A stretch of 64,000 nt of DNA, from contig CASGEC010000006.1 of assembly GCA_949300365.1 (NCBI GenBank), positions 1-64,000 on the forward strand, given 5' to 3'. Below the pieces are notes generated by a model. The model ran no database searches, was not told the origin of the DNA, and saw only the letters and a list, made by a program, of their open reading frames with translations. Origin of the DNA: an uncultured Bacillota bacterium (GTDB lineage: Bacteria > Bacillota_I > Bacilli_A > RFN20 > CAG-288). Shown in pieces: positions 1 through 8,083 of the stretch; the stretch's first letter is position 1; every line of letters begins with the position of its first letter. The position numbers and the translations under genes are program-made.

Positions 1-9
1 AATATTTTT

Positions 10-267
10 ATGAAATGCCTAATTATTGGAGAACCAATCTTTTTGATAATTCATATTGTTATATTTACTTTATCAGTGGTTTTTTCTTATTTCTTTTTAT
101 GGACAATACTTACTATGGTTATAGGACTTATCTATTTTATTCCTATCGTTTTATATATTGAGATATATGGCCGTATAAAATTTAAAAATGATGTAGAGAA
201 GCCTATTGAACCTCTAATAGAAAATGAGCAATCCAAAAAACAAGATATCGATGATTATTGGAAATAA
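10..267 (+). CDS. Small two-helix membrane protein, unknown (possibly 5' partial)
   Basis: An 85-residue protein with two long hydrophobic segments (about residues 8-32 and 33-55) and a charged Lys/Glu/Asp-rich tail that should face the cytoplasm. No family is recognised. The frame stays open from the ATG at 10 back to base 1, so the true start may lie outside the window. The gene is clearly AT-richer than the genes after 3.1 kb, as is the whole first 3 kb, which suggests acquired or decaying DNA. A good terminator-like hairpin follows about 100 bases downstream. Function cannot be assigned. Confidence 0.5.
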   Translation: MKCLIIGEPIFLIIHIVIFTLSVVFSYFFLWTILTMVIGLIYFIPIVLYIEIYGRIKFKNDVEKPIEPLIENEQSKKQDIDDYWK

Positions 268-988
268 ATTCACAATTGTAAATTTGTAGCATTTAAAAGT
301 TGCCGTTGTAAGGGTGTGCAATGTATCAAAAGCGTAGTATGTAGGCATTATCGTAGAGAGCGCCTGATACCTTCCGAGGTGTTCAGGCTTTTTCTTTTTG
401 TGCCGACCACCAAAGACTTTTCAAGCTTGCGCCTTGGAATGCCGGAAGAACTCACGGATCTTTTTAAAGAGCCGTGACAAGAGAATATGAACAACCTCCG
501 TCTCTGCGGAATTCGCCAAGAAGTAACAGGAACTTATGTCTTGCTATGATGAATAAATAACAGGGAAGATCGAAATCGGGATGCCTACGGAATACCCGTA
601 CTCAGCTTTTCCTTATTTATCATTTGCTTCTTTAGGCAACCTGTTTGTTAAATCCCCTTCTTATAGGATAAGGAGCTCGATAATCATTGTTTTAGTGTTA
701 CAAACTGATAATAATTTTGCTTTTGTGACACATTTTGAAAAGCTTATTTCGTGATGAAAATGAAAGGAAGTTGCGTATAATTGGAAGCCTTGTTGCTATG
801 CCGTATGGCATGACCATCATAAAGGGTGCACGGGCTAAGTTGATCCCATCAAGTACAGAATAATGGAATCTTGTTGGCATCCATCCGAAAGCGGGTCTGC
901 GGACACGACGCTATACATAATTCTTGAAAGTCTCAGCAAATTATTGTTTTTTACACGATTAGAATCATAAAAAAAGAGAGGATTAGTT
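268..988. other. Gene-poor AT-rich stretch with relics
   Basis: No convincing intact gene is present. It contains a terminator-like hairpin (362-399), a second small inverted repeat TCACGG/CCGTGA (about 452-477) without a T-run, and a short plus-strand open stretch (about 750-860, with PYGMTIIKGARAKL in its middle) that looks like a fragment of a lost gene but matches no family I can name. The composition is like that of the other decayed segments up to 3.1 kb. Confidence 0.5.
362..399 (+). terminator. Rho-independent terminator
   Basis: GCCTGATACC and GGTGTTCAGGC pair with one bulge or mismatch around a 6-nt loop and are followed by TTTTTCTTTTT. It lies about 95 bases after the small membrane-protein gene and would end its transcript. 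Confidence 0.65.
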
Positions 989-1309
989 ATGTTCAAGAAA
1001 ATTTTATTGATTTGCGCAATGGCTACTTCTACTGGATACGGCTAAGTCTGCAACACCAGCCCTAAGGTTACATCGCTTTCTTTGCTTGGCTAGCCAATCA
1101 AAGAAAGGGATGTGACATTCTTCTGTGCTTTACCAAGGTACTTCATACATAAATATTGTAACTGCCCGTTTTAGGAATTGGGGTCGCCAATCTGAGATAT
1201 TCTGGTAATTTTATGATTACACATTATAATTGGTATGGGGAACGTACCGGAAACTATTATGTCGCCGAGGACTACTTTGTTGGCGCAATTTATATGGGGG
1301 AAATATGAT
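989..1309 (+). pseudogene. Broken gene for a small secreted protein
   Basis: A ribosome site (GAGAGGA, 976-982) precedes ATG 989 and a signal-peptide-like start MFKKILLICAMATSTG, which stops at TAA 1043-1045. A neighbouring frame continues for about 20 codons. A third open stretch from about 1162 ends in YYVAEDYFVGAIYMGEI with stop TGA 1306-1308. Together they read as one short exported protein broken by frameshifts and stops. The last stop overlaps the start of the following lipoprotein gene, which is the arrangement expected of a former two-gene operon. The signal peptide plus aromatic-rich tail vaguely recalls small secreted bacteriocin-like proteins, but no diagnostic motif supports that. 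Confidence 0.45.
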
Positions 1310-1778
1310 GAAAAAAGAATGTTTCTTGCTTCTTGCGTTGCTGCTTACCGGATGCCAAAGCCAACTGGCCCTGCCAAGCGAAGTGGAAGTCTGTCAGTAT
1401 GTTCTCAACGATGGCACAGGAAGCCGCTATAAGGTAAAGTCTGCTTTCTTGGACGAGGAACTCGCTAACAAAGTTCTATCTCTTTACGATTCCCTTTTGA
1501 ATTACGATGGGGAAAAGAAAGACGTCAGCGACTATGACGGAAACGAGCATCTCAAAGAATACCAATGCCACTGGGAAAAGGACGTCGAGGAGAGAATCTA
1601 CCTCTCTTCCGATGAGTCGAATCCTTTTGTTTATTACTCCGAAGGTGGCTTCAGTACGAAAGAGGGAAAGCTCTGGTACATTTCCTCCATTGAGAATGAA
1701 AAGATGGAGGAGACCGTCCTTTCCTTGCAGGAAAGCTTTTCGCTTATCCTCAAAGACGTCCCTGAAGTCGAGGCATGA
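1308..1778 (+). CDS. Small lipoprotein, unknown function
   Basis: A 156-residue protein with a classical lipoprotein signal: MKKECFLLLALLLTGC, lipobox LTGC, modified cysteine at residue 16. The mature part is acidic, rich in Tyr/Glu/Ser, with no recognised domain. ATG 1308 is preferred over ATG 1305 because the GGGGGA site (1296-1301) then sits at normal spacing; either way the start overlaps the stop of the decayed secreted-protein gene upstream, so translation was probably coupled. The frame is intact, unlike its surroundings, so the protein may still be made. It is expected to be anchored on the outer face of the membrane. Function unknown. Confidence 0.6.
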   Translation: MKKECFLLLALLLTGCQSQLALPSEVEVCQYVLNDGTGSRYKVKSAFLDEELANKVLSLYDSLLNYDGEKKDVSDYDGNEHLKEYQCHWEKDVEERIYLSSDESNPFVYYSEGGFSTKEGKLWYISSIENEKMEETVLSLQESFSLILKDVPEVEA

Positions 1779-2240
1779 CAAGAAACCGAGGATAGCCGCA
1801 AAAATATCGGGCGTCCATTCCTCTCTCTTTTACTGACAAGATCCTCGCGTTTCAATCCTATATTCAACAGGATTCTTTCTATTTTCCAGTTTATAACCAA
1901 AATAGGAAATTTAGAAAGCTCTTCTTAAGGTTGCTTTCTTTTCCAGTAGAGTTTCCCAATGTCTCTCCCCCCCATTGGCAACTAGGAGATCGGCACATAT
2001 TATCTACTCCTAAGAAACAGCAACCCCATTGCTGATTTATGCCTTTGGAAGAAACATGAAAGCTACCCTAAATTCATATAGGAAATAGGGTGATTTTTTG
2101 TATAACAATATTAGTTATTTCACCCTACTGGAGATGCTTCGAAATACATTAAGATCCAAAAACTCTTAGAGAAAAAGCCGACGCAACGGCACGATTCAAT
2201 TTAATTTCCTATGATGGATCCATAGAGATCAAAGACAAAG
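1779..2240. other. Decayed AT-rich spacer
   Basis: No intact gene is seen. It contains a terminator-like hairpin at 2065-2099 and short unrelated open stretches. It lies between the lipoprotein gene and the DUF4143 relic and shares their low G+C. Confidence 0.5.
2065..2099 (+). terminator. Possible terminator
   Basis: ACCCTA (2065-2070) pairs with TAGGGT (2086-2091) around a 15-nt loop, followed closely by TTTTTT. It may end the transcript from the lipoprotein region. Confidence 0.4.
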
Positions 2241-2866
2241 ATGGACAGGGATGTTTCGGATTTTATAAACCTGAAAGACAAGCATAAGTTTACGAGTCTC
2301 ATGACGACTCTTGCTTCACTAACTGGTCAGGAACTAATATACGATAATCTAGCAAAAGAAGTTGGCGTGTCTAAAAAACAGTTCAACCATGGATTAGCGT
2401 ACGCATCGCCGGAAACATCATTCTTCTTTTAGAGCCCTTTCATGAAAACAGTGTGACACAAGCCATCACCAACCGCCTCAAGATATTTTTCCGACACGGG
2501 ATTGGCCTGATATCTGGCGAGAGTTAATTCTGCCGAAACTTTAAAATACTCCTATTTAAAAGGCTACATGGTTGAAACTGATATCATCAATGAAATCAGG
2601 AAATGTTATAAGGACAATCATAAAGGGACAAACGCATCATTTAACTATTAGCAAGATCCGAAAAAGACGAGATTGATTTTAGGCGATGGGAATCACCAAC
2701 GATTGAATGCAAAGCTGGGGAAGAATACAACAAAAACGACATTAAAGCCTTCGCTAAGTTAAAGAACACGAAATACAAACGAAATAAGGGCGTCATCATT
2801 TGTACAACCAATACAATTTACCCCATCGGTAACAATTGTTCTGTCTTGCCAATTTCATCCATTTAG
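2241..2866 (+). pseudogene. Relic of an AAA ATPase with DUF4143 domain (C-terminal part)
   Basis: Translated fragments match the C-terminal half of the common ATP-binding/DUF4143 proteins. In order: RDVSDFINLKDKHKF and SLTGQELIYDNLAKEVGVSK from 2241, LEPFHENSVTQAI near 2430-2470, then TIECKAGEEYNKNDIKAFAK and GVIICTTNTIYPI up to stop TAG 2864-2866. The fragments lie in different frames with many stops and at least one deletion, so the gene is dead. The N-terminal Walker-motif half is missing; the DNA before 2241 shows no match. Intact members pair an AAA+ ATPase with a nuclease-like C-terminal domain and are often horizontally spread. Confidence 0.8.
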
Positions 2867-3181
2867 CAGGAATAAAATAAATATACCAAGATTAAACAGT
2901 CATCAGGACGCCCCCCGGAATGCAGCTGCCCGATGAGGACAAGGAATTGGTTACGGCAGTTGCTTCAATCATATGCCTGCTTTTTTATACACCTCCCGTT
3001 TCAAATTTGAGGTTGGCTTATTAGAAAACGGGTCATTTTTATTTTCTTTTAGAGGTATACAAAGTTCATTATAGCTACACAATCCAAAGTAATTCCCATC
3101 TTGGGGAAATCGGCTTTGGGAACTAGGTTAGGCCATGAGCGGCAATATCGGAAACGGTGTTCTATCCACTACGAAGGGGCC
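2867..3181. other. Decayed spacer ending at a composition change
   Basis: No gene is seen. The sequence passes from the AT-rich decayed segment into the higher-G+C chromosome at about 3.1 kb, just beyond the 3' end of the PfkB-type gene, so this is the apparent boundary of the degraded segment. Confidence 0.5.
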
Positions 3182-4063
3182 TCAAATCTTCTTTCCGATA
3201 TCCGGGTCGACGGCATAGGGGGACATGATCGTAATCGAAGACATGCGGATACCGAAGGAAACGGCCTCCTGCAATGTCTTTCCTTTGTGGAGGGCATGGA
3301 TAAGTCCGGCAAAGAGAGCATCGCCGCATCCCATCGTCGAGACGACCTGTTCGGACTTGTGGACGGGGACGAAGGCGATTTTGCCTTCTTCCATGACCAA
3401 GACATCTTTTTCGGAGTCGGTGATGACGGCGTTGTGGACGCCTTTTTCATAAAGCCTTCTTCCGCACGCCTCAGGGGTTAGGCTATCGTTTCCAAGAAGA
3501 TAACGCACCTCCAGAAGGTTGGCCTTCAATAGCCAGAGACGATCCAGTCTATCCTGAAGGCGGACGATCTTGTTGGCGGAGACACCTTCGACGAGGAATC
3601 GATGGTCGGAATAGCAATCCAAAAGATAGTCGATGGCTTCCTTGGAGAGATTGGTATCGATGACGATGCTCTCATGGCTTTTTATCGTCTCGTCGAATGG
3701 AAGGAAATGTTCCTTCGTCAAGGTTTCCAGGATATCCGAGACGCAGATAGCGACATAGAGATCACCCTTTTCATCATGGATGGCGATATAGTGGCTGGTA
3801 TCCTTGTCGTCGCGAAGGGAGAGGACATGGCAGCCAAGATCCTCCAGCTGCTTGACAAGTCCCTTGCCATTGGCGTCCTTGCCGACGGCGGTCAAAAAAA
3901 GAACGTCGTCATGGAGCCTTAAAAGGTTCTCGACGACGTTCCTTGAAACACCACCATAGGAAACGGAAAGGTCTCCGATATTGGAATCGTGCAGGATCAG
4001 CTTGTCATGGGAGGTCGCCTTGATGTCGATGTTGCTTCCTCCGATGATGAGGATGTCCTTCAT
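3182..4063 (-). CDS. psuK: PfkB-family sugar kinase, likely pseudouridine kinase
   Basis: A 293-residue ribokinase/PfkB-family protein. The start motif IIGGSNIDIKA, the substrate-side GGVSRNVVENL and the C-terminal GCGDALFAGLIHAL (catalytic Asp and anion hole) are in the right order. The early stretch around DKLILHDSNIGDLSVSYGG resembles pseudouridine kinases (YeiC/PsuK) more than ribokinase or fructokinase. Such enzymes phosphorylate pseudouridine to its 5'-phosphate using ATP in the cytosol; the usual partner PsuG glycosidase is not in the window, so the substrate is inferred. The start at 4063 is supported by AAGGAAAGGG just upstream. It begins 10 nt after the nusG stop and is probably co-transcribed with rpmG-secE-nusG, an unusual place where rplK normally stands. 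Confidence 0.75.
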   Translation of the reverse strand: MKDILIIGGSNIDIKATSHDKLILHDSNIGDLSVSYGGVSRNVVENLLRLHDDVLFLTAVGKDANGKGLVKQLEDLGCHVLSLRDDKDTSHYIAIHDEKGDLYVAICVSDILETLTKEHFLPFDETIKSHESIVIDTNLSKEAIDYLLDCYSDHRFLVEGVSANKIVRLQDRLDRLWLLKANLLEVRYLLGNDSLTPEACGRRLYEKGVHNAVITDSEKDVLVMEEGKIAFVPVHKSEQVVSTMGCGDALFAGLIHALHKGKTLQEAVSFGIRMSSITIMSPYAVDPDIGKKI

Positions 4064-4073
4064 GTCCCTTTCC

Positions 4074-4841
4074 TTAGTCAGCGAAATCGGGATTCTCCTG
4101 CGCCTTCTCGATCTCAGAGAACTTGGCAACGATGGTCTGGGGACGGCCAAAGAGGGTGATCTGGAGCGTGACCTCGGAATTCTCGGGATCTACCTTGTCG
4201 ATACGTCCTTCGGCATCGGCAAAGGTTCCGGAAAGGATCTTGATGAGATCGCCGACCTTGTAGTCGGAATACATGTCCGGATCCTCGATGTGCATTCTCT
4301 TCAGGACCGGCTCGATCTCCTCACGCGGAATCGGGAAAGGCTTGGCACCCTTACCGGATGAACCGGTAATACCCGAAACGCCGGGCGTGTTACGGACGAC
4401 GAACCAGGTCTCGTCGGTCATGATCATCTCGACGAAGATATAGCCAGGATAGTAGTTCTTGATCTTGACCTTAGGAACCATCTTGCCCGTCTTTTTGTCC
4501 TTGACGATCTTCGGCTTGCCGTTCTCGTCCAGAACAGGTTCCTCGTATTCGGCGCAGATGACACGGAAGATCTTGTCTTCCATGTTCATGGATTTGGCTC
4601 TCTTCTCAAGCATGTCCTTGACCTGTCTCTCACGCATGGCAAAGGTATTGATGACATACCAAGCCTTTTCAGGAAGGTCGCCATCATCGTCATCGCTTCC
4701 GCCAACGCCGGAATGGACGTGGCCGATACGGGAATTGTATTGCTTCTTGGGCTGTTCGGCAGAAAGGGCCTTCTCAACGGAAGTCCTGTTGTCTTTCTCC
4801 TCGACAGTCTCGTTCTGAGTCAATGTTTTCTCTTCGTTCAT
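4074..4841 (-). CDS. nusG: Transcription termination/antitermination factor NusG
   Basis: A 255-residue NusG. The N-terminal NGN domain begins around residue 60 (KAWYVINTFAMRERQVKDML), with the NNxPG-type loop seen as RNTPGVSGITG; the C-terminal KOW domain is VGDLIKILSGTFADAEG. NusG binds RNA polymerase and links elongation to Rho, ribosomes or pausing. Two departures from the usual length of about 180 are visible: a charged, low-complexity N-terminal extension of about 60 residues containing a DDDD run, and a Lys-rich insert of about 25 residues inside the NGN domain (near DENGKPKIVKDKKTGK). ATG 4841 is preferred over 4847 because it is properly spaced from GGAGG. It follows secE almost directly. 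Confidence 0.93.
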   Translation of the reverse strand: MNEEKTLTQNETVEEKDNRTSVEKALSAEQPKKQYNSRIGHVHSGVGGSDDDDGDLPEKAWYVINTFAMRERQVKDMLEKRAKSMNMEDKIFRVICAEYEEPVLDENGKPKIVKDKKTGKMVPKVKIKNYYPGYIFVEMIMTDETWFVVRNTPGVSGITGSSGKGAKPFPIPREEIEPVLKRMHIEDPDMYSDYKVGDLIKILSGTFADAEGRIDKVDPENSEVTLQITLFGRPQTIVAKFSEIEKAQENPDFAD

Positions 4842-4843
4842 AA

Positions 4844-5113
4844 TCATCTACCTCCTAAAATGCTACGGATAGCTTCGGCAGCAGAAACACCCGCGTCCGA
4901 AGACGATGTCGTTGAAGACGCCTGCGGGAAAGCTTCCTCGACAGCCTTGAGAATCTCACTGACAAGATAGTCGGACAGCAGCATCACCAAAGCAGCGACA
5001 ATGGCGATGGCCAAGACCTTGGCGACGGAAATGCCCAGGGTTCTCTTGTCAGGCCAGCGGATTCTCCTGGCCTCTTCTCCGACACCGCGGAAGTACTTGC
5101 TGATTTTGTGCAT
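4844..5113 (-). CDS. secE: Preprotein translocase subunit SecE
   Basis: An 89-residue SecE. The conserved amphipathic stretch ARRIRWPDKRTL is followed by one transmembrane helix (about residues 33-55). It clamps SecY in the SecYEG translocon of the cytoplasmic membrane. Unlike most Firmicute SecE proteins of about 60 residues, a roughly 30-residue Ser/Ala-rich tail (ASSTTSSSDAGVSAAEA) follows the helix. The gene is packed between rpmG (5-nt gap) and nusG, the normal order. Confidence 0.93.
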   Translation of the reverse strand: MHKISKYFRGVGEEARRIRWPDKRTLGISVAKVLAIAIVAALVMLLSDYLVSEILKAVEEAFPQASSTTSSSDAGVSAAEAIRSILGGR

Positions 5114-5118
5114 GGTTC

Positions 5119-5265
5119 CTATTTACCTTCCTTGTGTAACGTATACTTGCCGCACTTGGGGCAATACTTCCGGACTTGGATCCGATTGGGATCGTTGGGT
5201 TTCTTGGTGGCGTTGTAGTTCCGGGATTCGCACTCTGTGCAGACTAGGGAAACTTTCTCCCGCAT
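5119..5265 (-). CDS. rpmG: 50S ribosomal protein L33
   Basis: A 48-residue L33 with both zinc-binding pairs intact (CTEC at 9-12 and CPKC at 35-38), i.e. the zinc-dependent form. ATG 5265 is chosen from protein length and the AGAGGTG site upstream; a longer in-frame reading has no L33 homology. It is the first gene of rpmG-secE-nusG and sits behind its own promoter and a 5' hairpin. Confidence 0.95.
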   Translation of the reverse strand: MREKVSLVCTECESRNYNATKKPNDPNRIQVRKYCPKCGKYTLHKEGK

Positions 5266-5284
5266 GTTATCACCTCTGCTTGTC

Positions 5285-5346
5285 AAATAAAAAGTCCCTC
5301 GAGGGACTGAAACTATTATATATAAGGACACGGGAAATACAAAGTC
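5285..5346 (-). promoter_or_regulatory. rpmG promoter with perfect hairpin at the mRNA 5' end
   Basis: On the minus strand a -10 box TATAAT (5315-5320) has a TTGTAT -35-like element 16 nt upstream. Six nt after the -10, a perfect palindrome AGTCCCTCGAGGGACT (5293-5308) begins, so it should form at the extreme 5' end of the mRNA. It is followed by U-rich sequence and, about 20 nt later, the rpmG ribosome site. It could act as a 5' stabiliser or as an early attenuator. Confidence 0.6.
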
Positions 5347-5352
5347 TTTTCT

Positions 5353-5394
5353 GCAAAACAAAAGGCTCTCCGAGAAGAGAATCCCGGAAAGCCT
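5353..5394 (-). terminator. Terminator of the zinc-ribbon membrane-protein gene
   Basis: On the minus strand AGGCTTTCCG (5385-5394) pairs with CGGAGAGCCT (5363-5372) with one G-U pair, followed by TTTGTTTTG. It lies just after the stop at 5412 and ahead of the rpmG promoter, separating the two units. Confidence 0.75.
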
Positions 5395-5411
5395 ATCGTC
5401 TTCTTTAATCG

Positions 5412-6818
5412 CTATTCTGCAACAACGTCGCCAGACTTCTTGAGGAGAAGGCTCGTAACGAGGCTTCCGGCAAGGATAATTCCGCCCAAGATAATCGTCA
5501 TGATCGGCAAGACAAGTTCAACGTCTGCCGAAGTGAAGAAATAGGGGGCGACGATAAGCGGGAAGACCACCTGAACAACACCAAGAAGGATAGCCATAAC
5601 TCCGGCAAGGATACCAAACTTGGTCGTGTTCTTCGTGACGCCATAGCCAAAGGAAGAGAGGGAATCCTTGATCATCAGGACGAAGAAAACAAGGAAAGCT
5701 CCCGCAAAGACAAACGCCATAATCATATAGACAAAGGATGCAGCAAAATACGGCAGGAACTCCTCCCACACCTCGGTCGTCGCCGTATAGTACAAAGAAT
5801 TGACCGTCTTGAAAAGGAAATCGGAGAACGACTTGATACCATAAGTGGTGCTGGAACTCATTCCCGAAGCGGAGACAGAAACCGTGAAGAGACCATAGCC
5901 GATGAAAGAGAGGACAAGAATGCCAAGAATCATGGTGACTCCGGTAGAAATTCCTTGGATAAGATAAGATCTGAGACCGCCAACAACACGATTGACAATG
6001 GCATCCAAAACAACAGAAATCAGCATGAAGATAGCGCCGAGGATGATTCCCGCGACCGTTGCACCGTTGAGGGAATAGCTTGCGGTAACGCCAAGCATTG
6101 TTGCACTGCTAGCAGCATTGAGCATGAACACGGAAATGATCGAAAGGTAGACAAAGTAGGAAAGAACGCCGTATTTCGTCAAATTCCACTCTTTGCTCTG
6201 GATGGTCTTGATAAGCGCCCGGATAGCAAAGACGAGGACAACAACCAAAAGAACAAGGCCGATGACGACACCTACCGTTCCAAGAAGGGGACCGGCAATA
6301 CCATAGGCAGCGATATCACTGCCGTCCAAGGACTTATAGGCATCTCCGAAATAGGTAAATAGGTTGAGATCCGCAAGACCGGGAACGTCTACGCCAGCAG
6401 CACTAACCACCGCACCGACAAGAAGAGAGAAAACGACGCTCAGAACAACAGTCAAGCAGCTGGAGCCAAAGGAAATAAAGCCAAGAATTCTTGTTACCTT
6501 TCCACTTGCTCTTGTCGAAGGAGTCACAACCCTCGGCGAAGACACAGCCTCTGTGCCGTTTGAAACAGCGGGGGCTTGCGTATTTGTAGGACGCGGCTTG
6601 GCAAACACTTTCTTTTCCAGGACAGGTGCATTGCGGTTTGCTCCACAATTAATGCAGAACTCACCGTCCGCAGGCGTCAATTGGCCGCAGTGAGGGCACA
6701 CACCCATTCCATCCAATCTTCTTCCGCATTTCTTGCAGAAAGCTGCCGAAGTCGGATTTTCTGTCCCACAATACGGGCAGGTTCCCCGTTTCAGCTCTGA
6801 ACTTTGTGATTCGTCCAT
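5412..6818 (-). CDS. Double zinc-ribbon multi-spanning membrane protein
   Basis: A 468-residue protein. Two N-terminal zinc ribbons (CPYCGTENP...FCKKCG, about residues 14-33, and CPHCGQLTP...FCINCG, about 41-59) precede a roughly 45-residue Pro/Thr/Lys linker and then about eight or nine hydrophobic segments to the C-terminus. Zinc-ribbon plus polytopic membrane proteins are common in Firmicutes, but no transport or enzymatic motif is visible, so the function is unknown. ATG 6818 has GGAAAGGAG upstream. It forms a single-gene unit with its own promoter and terminator. A second protein of similar plan (51122-50712) occurs later in the window. Confidence 0.75.
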   Translation of the reverse strand: MDESQSSELKRGTCPYCGTENPTSAAFCKKCGRRLDGMGVCPHCGQLTPADGEFCINCGANRNAPVLEKKVFAKPRPTNTQAPAVSNGTEAVSSPRVVTPSTRASGKVTRILGFISFGSSCLTVVLSVVFSLLVGAVVSAAGVDVPGLADLNLFTYFGDAYKSLDGSDIAAYGIAGPLLGTVGVVIGLVLLVVVLVFAIRALIKTIQSKEWNLTKYGVLSYFVYLSIISVFMLNAASSATMLGVTASYSLNGATVAGIILGAIFMLISVVLDAIVNRVVGGLRSYLIQGISTGVTMILGILVLSFIGYGLFTVSVSASGMSSSTTYGIKSFSDFLFKTVNSLYYTATTEVWEEFLPYFAASFVYMIMAFVFAGAFLVFFVLMIKDSLSSFGYGVTKNTTKFGILAGVMAILLGVVQVVFPLIVAPYFFTSADVELVLPIMTIILGGIILAGSLVTSLLLKKSGDVVAE

Positions 6819-7132
6819 GACAAACTCCTTTCCATTTATAGGCTTTAGAAAAGCCTACCTTTACTAAATTATAAAGTTTTCTTTTACTAAATACAATGAA
6901 TATTAAGATTAGGACGAAAGGAAATCACAAATCTTTACAGTAAATATATGAAAATACCGAAGTCATTTGCTGCTCTATTATTTCTTCTTGTACAAAGCCC
7001 TAAAGCATAAGCCACCGTCAATAGAAAAAACAAAGGCTGTTCCTTATTGGAAAGGAAAGAAACCGATTGCCAAGCCGTTTTTTGGACAAGACGAACGTCT
7101 CGAATCTCTGATTACGATAGGTGCTTTTTTGA
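6819..7132. other. Intergenic region with one promoter
   Basis: The left part holds the minus-strand promoter and hairpin (6839-6896) of the zinc-ribbon gene. The rest, up to the stop of the next minus-strand gene at 7133, is AT-rich with no gene and no clear terminator. Confidence 0.5.
6839..6896 (-). promoter_or_regulatory. Promoter with perfect 5' hairpin for the zinc-ribbon gene
   Basis: Minus-strand -35 TTGTAT, 17-nt spacer, -10 TATAAT (6868-6873). About 10 nt further, TAGGCTTT and AAAGCCTA form a perfect 8-bp stem with a 3-nt loop (6839-6858), followed by the ribosome site. This matches the rpmG leader: a hairpin at the predicted 5' terminus. Confidence 0.65.
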
Positions 7133-7966
7133 CTACTCTACCTTCGGCTTGACTTCTTCCTTTGTTGGCTGAAGGCACCGGGAACCATCATCCTTATAAC
7201 GGGACGTGACGAAGCGATGGATGAAGAAGATATAGGGCATGCCGAGATTGGTCTCGACAAGGGAATTCTGAAGCAGGGTCATGATCTGGCGCATGCTGTC
7301 GCCGCCATAGTTCTGGCTGCGGATACCGAAGACAAGGAGAGCGGCCTCCCACAAAAACTGGGCCATGAAGCCGATGACAAAGATCCGGACAAGGGGAACT
7401 TTCCTTTCTTTGTTCTGCTGCAGAAGATTGTAGACAATGGCTCCGATATAGCCAACAGCCATGATAAGGCCCATGATGCCGTGGTATTTGCCTGTTCCCC
7501 GGGTTGTCATGAAAGCCATGGAATCCGGAAGGAGATTGTCGACAAAGCCAGCCATGAGCGGACAGCAGATCCACCAGACGACGATGAGGAGACTGTATTC
7601 GATCCGATGCTCGTCATGAGAAAGCCACAGCCAGATGAAGGCGAAGTCGAGAATGCCATAGCTCATCGACATCCAGAAGAGGATGCCGGCTGTCGGCCCG
7701 GCTCCTAAGAGCGTTGTCTTGTCGGGAGCGCTCAGCACATAGGAATAGATCTCGCGCGATCCGCTGGCAAGATAGAAAAGAAGGAAGTCGACAAGGAAGT
7801 AGAGGACACCGCCGGCCAAGGCCCAGTAGGCCGTCACGCGTTTCTTCTTGAAAAAGAGGAGAAAGACAAAAAGACAGACGAAGACGGTATCCAAAAGGAC
7901 ATAGGCGAGGGAAAAGTTCCTCGTCGGCTGGACATAGTCCATCATGGCATCCAATGCTGTGTTCAT
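7133..7966 (-). CDS. Seven- or eight-helix membrane protein, unknown
   Basis: About 277 residues with roughly seven or eight hydrophobic segments (first near YVLLDTVFVCLFVFLLFF). Conserved-looking polar spots inside the membrane region include GKYHGIMGLIMAVGY, WEAALLVFGIR and SLVETNLGMPYIFFIH, and the tail is hydrophilic. I recognise a general resemblance to uncharacterised Firmicute membrane proteins but no named family. Start 7966 is chosen as the first ATG before the hydrophobic domain; no clear ribosome site precedes it, and the frame is open much further upstream only as antisense to the HD-hydrolase gene. It is divergent from that gene, with starts 117 nt apart. Confidence 0.6.
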   Translation of the reverse strand: MNTALDAMMDYVQPTRNFSLAYVLLDTVFVCLFVFLLFFKKKRVTAYWALAGGVLYFLVDFLLFYLASGSREIYSYVLSAPDKTTLLGAGPTAGILFWMSMSYGILDFAFIWLWLSHDEHRIEYSLLIVVWWICCPLMAGFVDNLLPDSMAFMTTRGTGKYHGIMGLIMAVGYIGAIVYNLLQQNKERKVPLVRIFVIGFMAQFLWEAALLVFGIRSQNYGGDSMRQIMTLLQNSLVETNLGMPYIFFIHRFVTSRYKDDGSRCLQPTKEEVKPKVE

Positions 7967-8049
7967 GCTTTGATTGTAAGGAACGGAAAAGCAAAAGGAA
8001 AATGTTGTTTTCGGCAATTGTTTCTTCCATGAACCAAGGCGAAGATTTT

Positions 8050-8083
8050 CGCTTTGCTCTTTGGCTGTCTTATAATCAGTGGC
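8050..8083 (+). promoter_or_regulatory. Promoter giving a leaderless mRNA (HD hydrolase operon)
   Basis: TATAAT (8071-8076) lies seven nt before ATG 8084, so transcription should begin at or next to the start codon. No Shine-Dalgarno sequence fits in between. The -35 region is weak (TTCGCT at 17 nt). Confidence 0.55.

Noticed and set aside
698-880. 60-codon minus-strand open frame
   Set aside because: No ribosome site, no recognisable protein character and location in decayed DNA.
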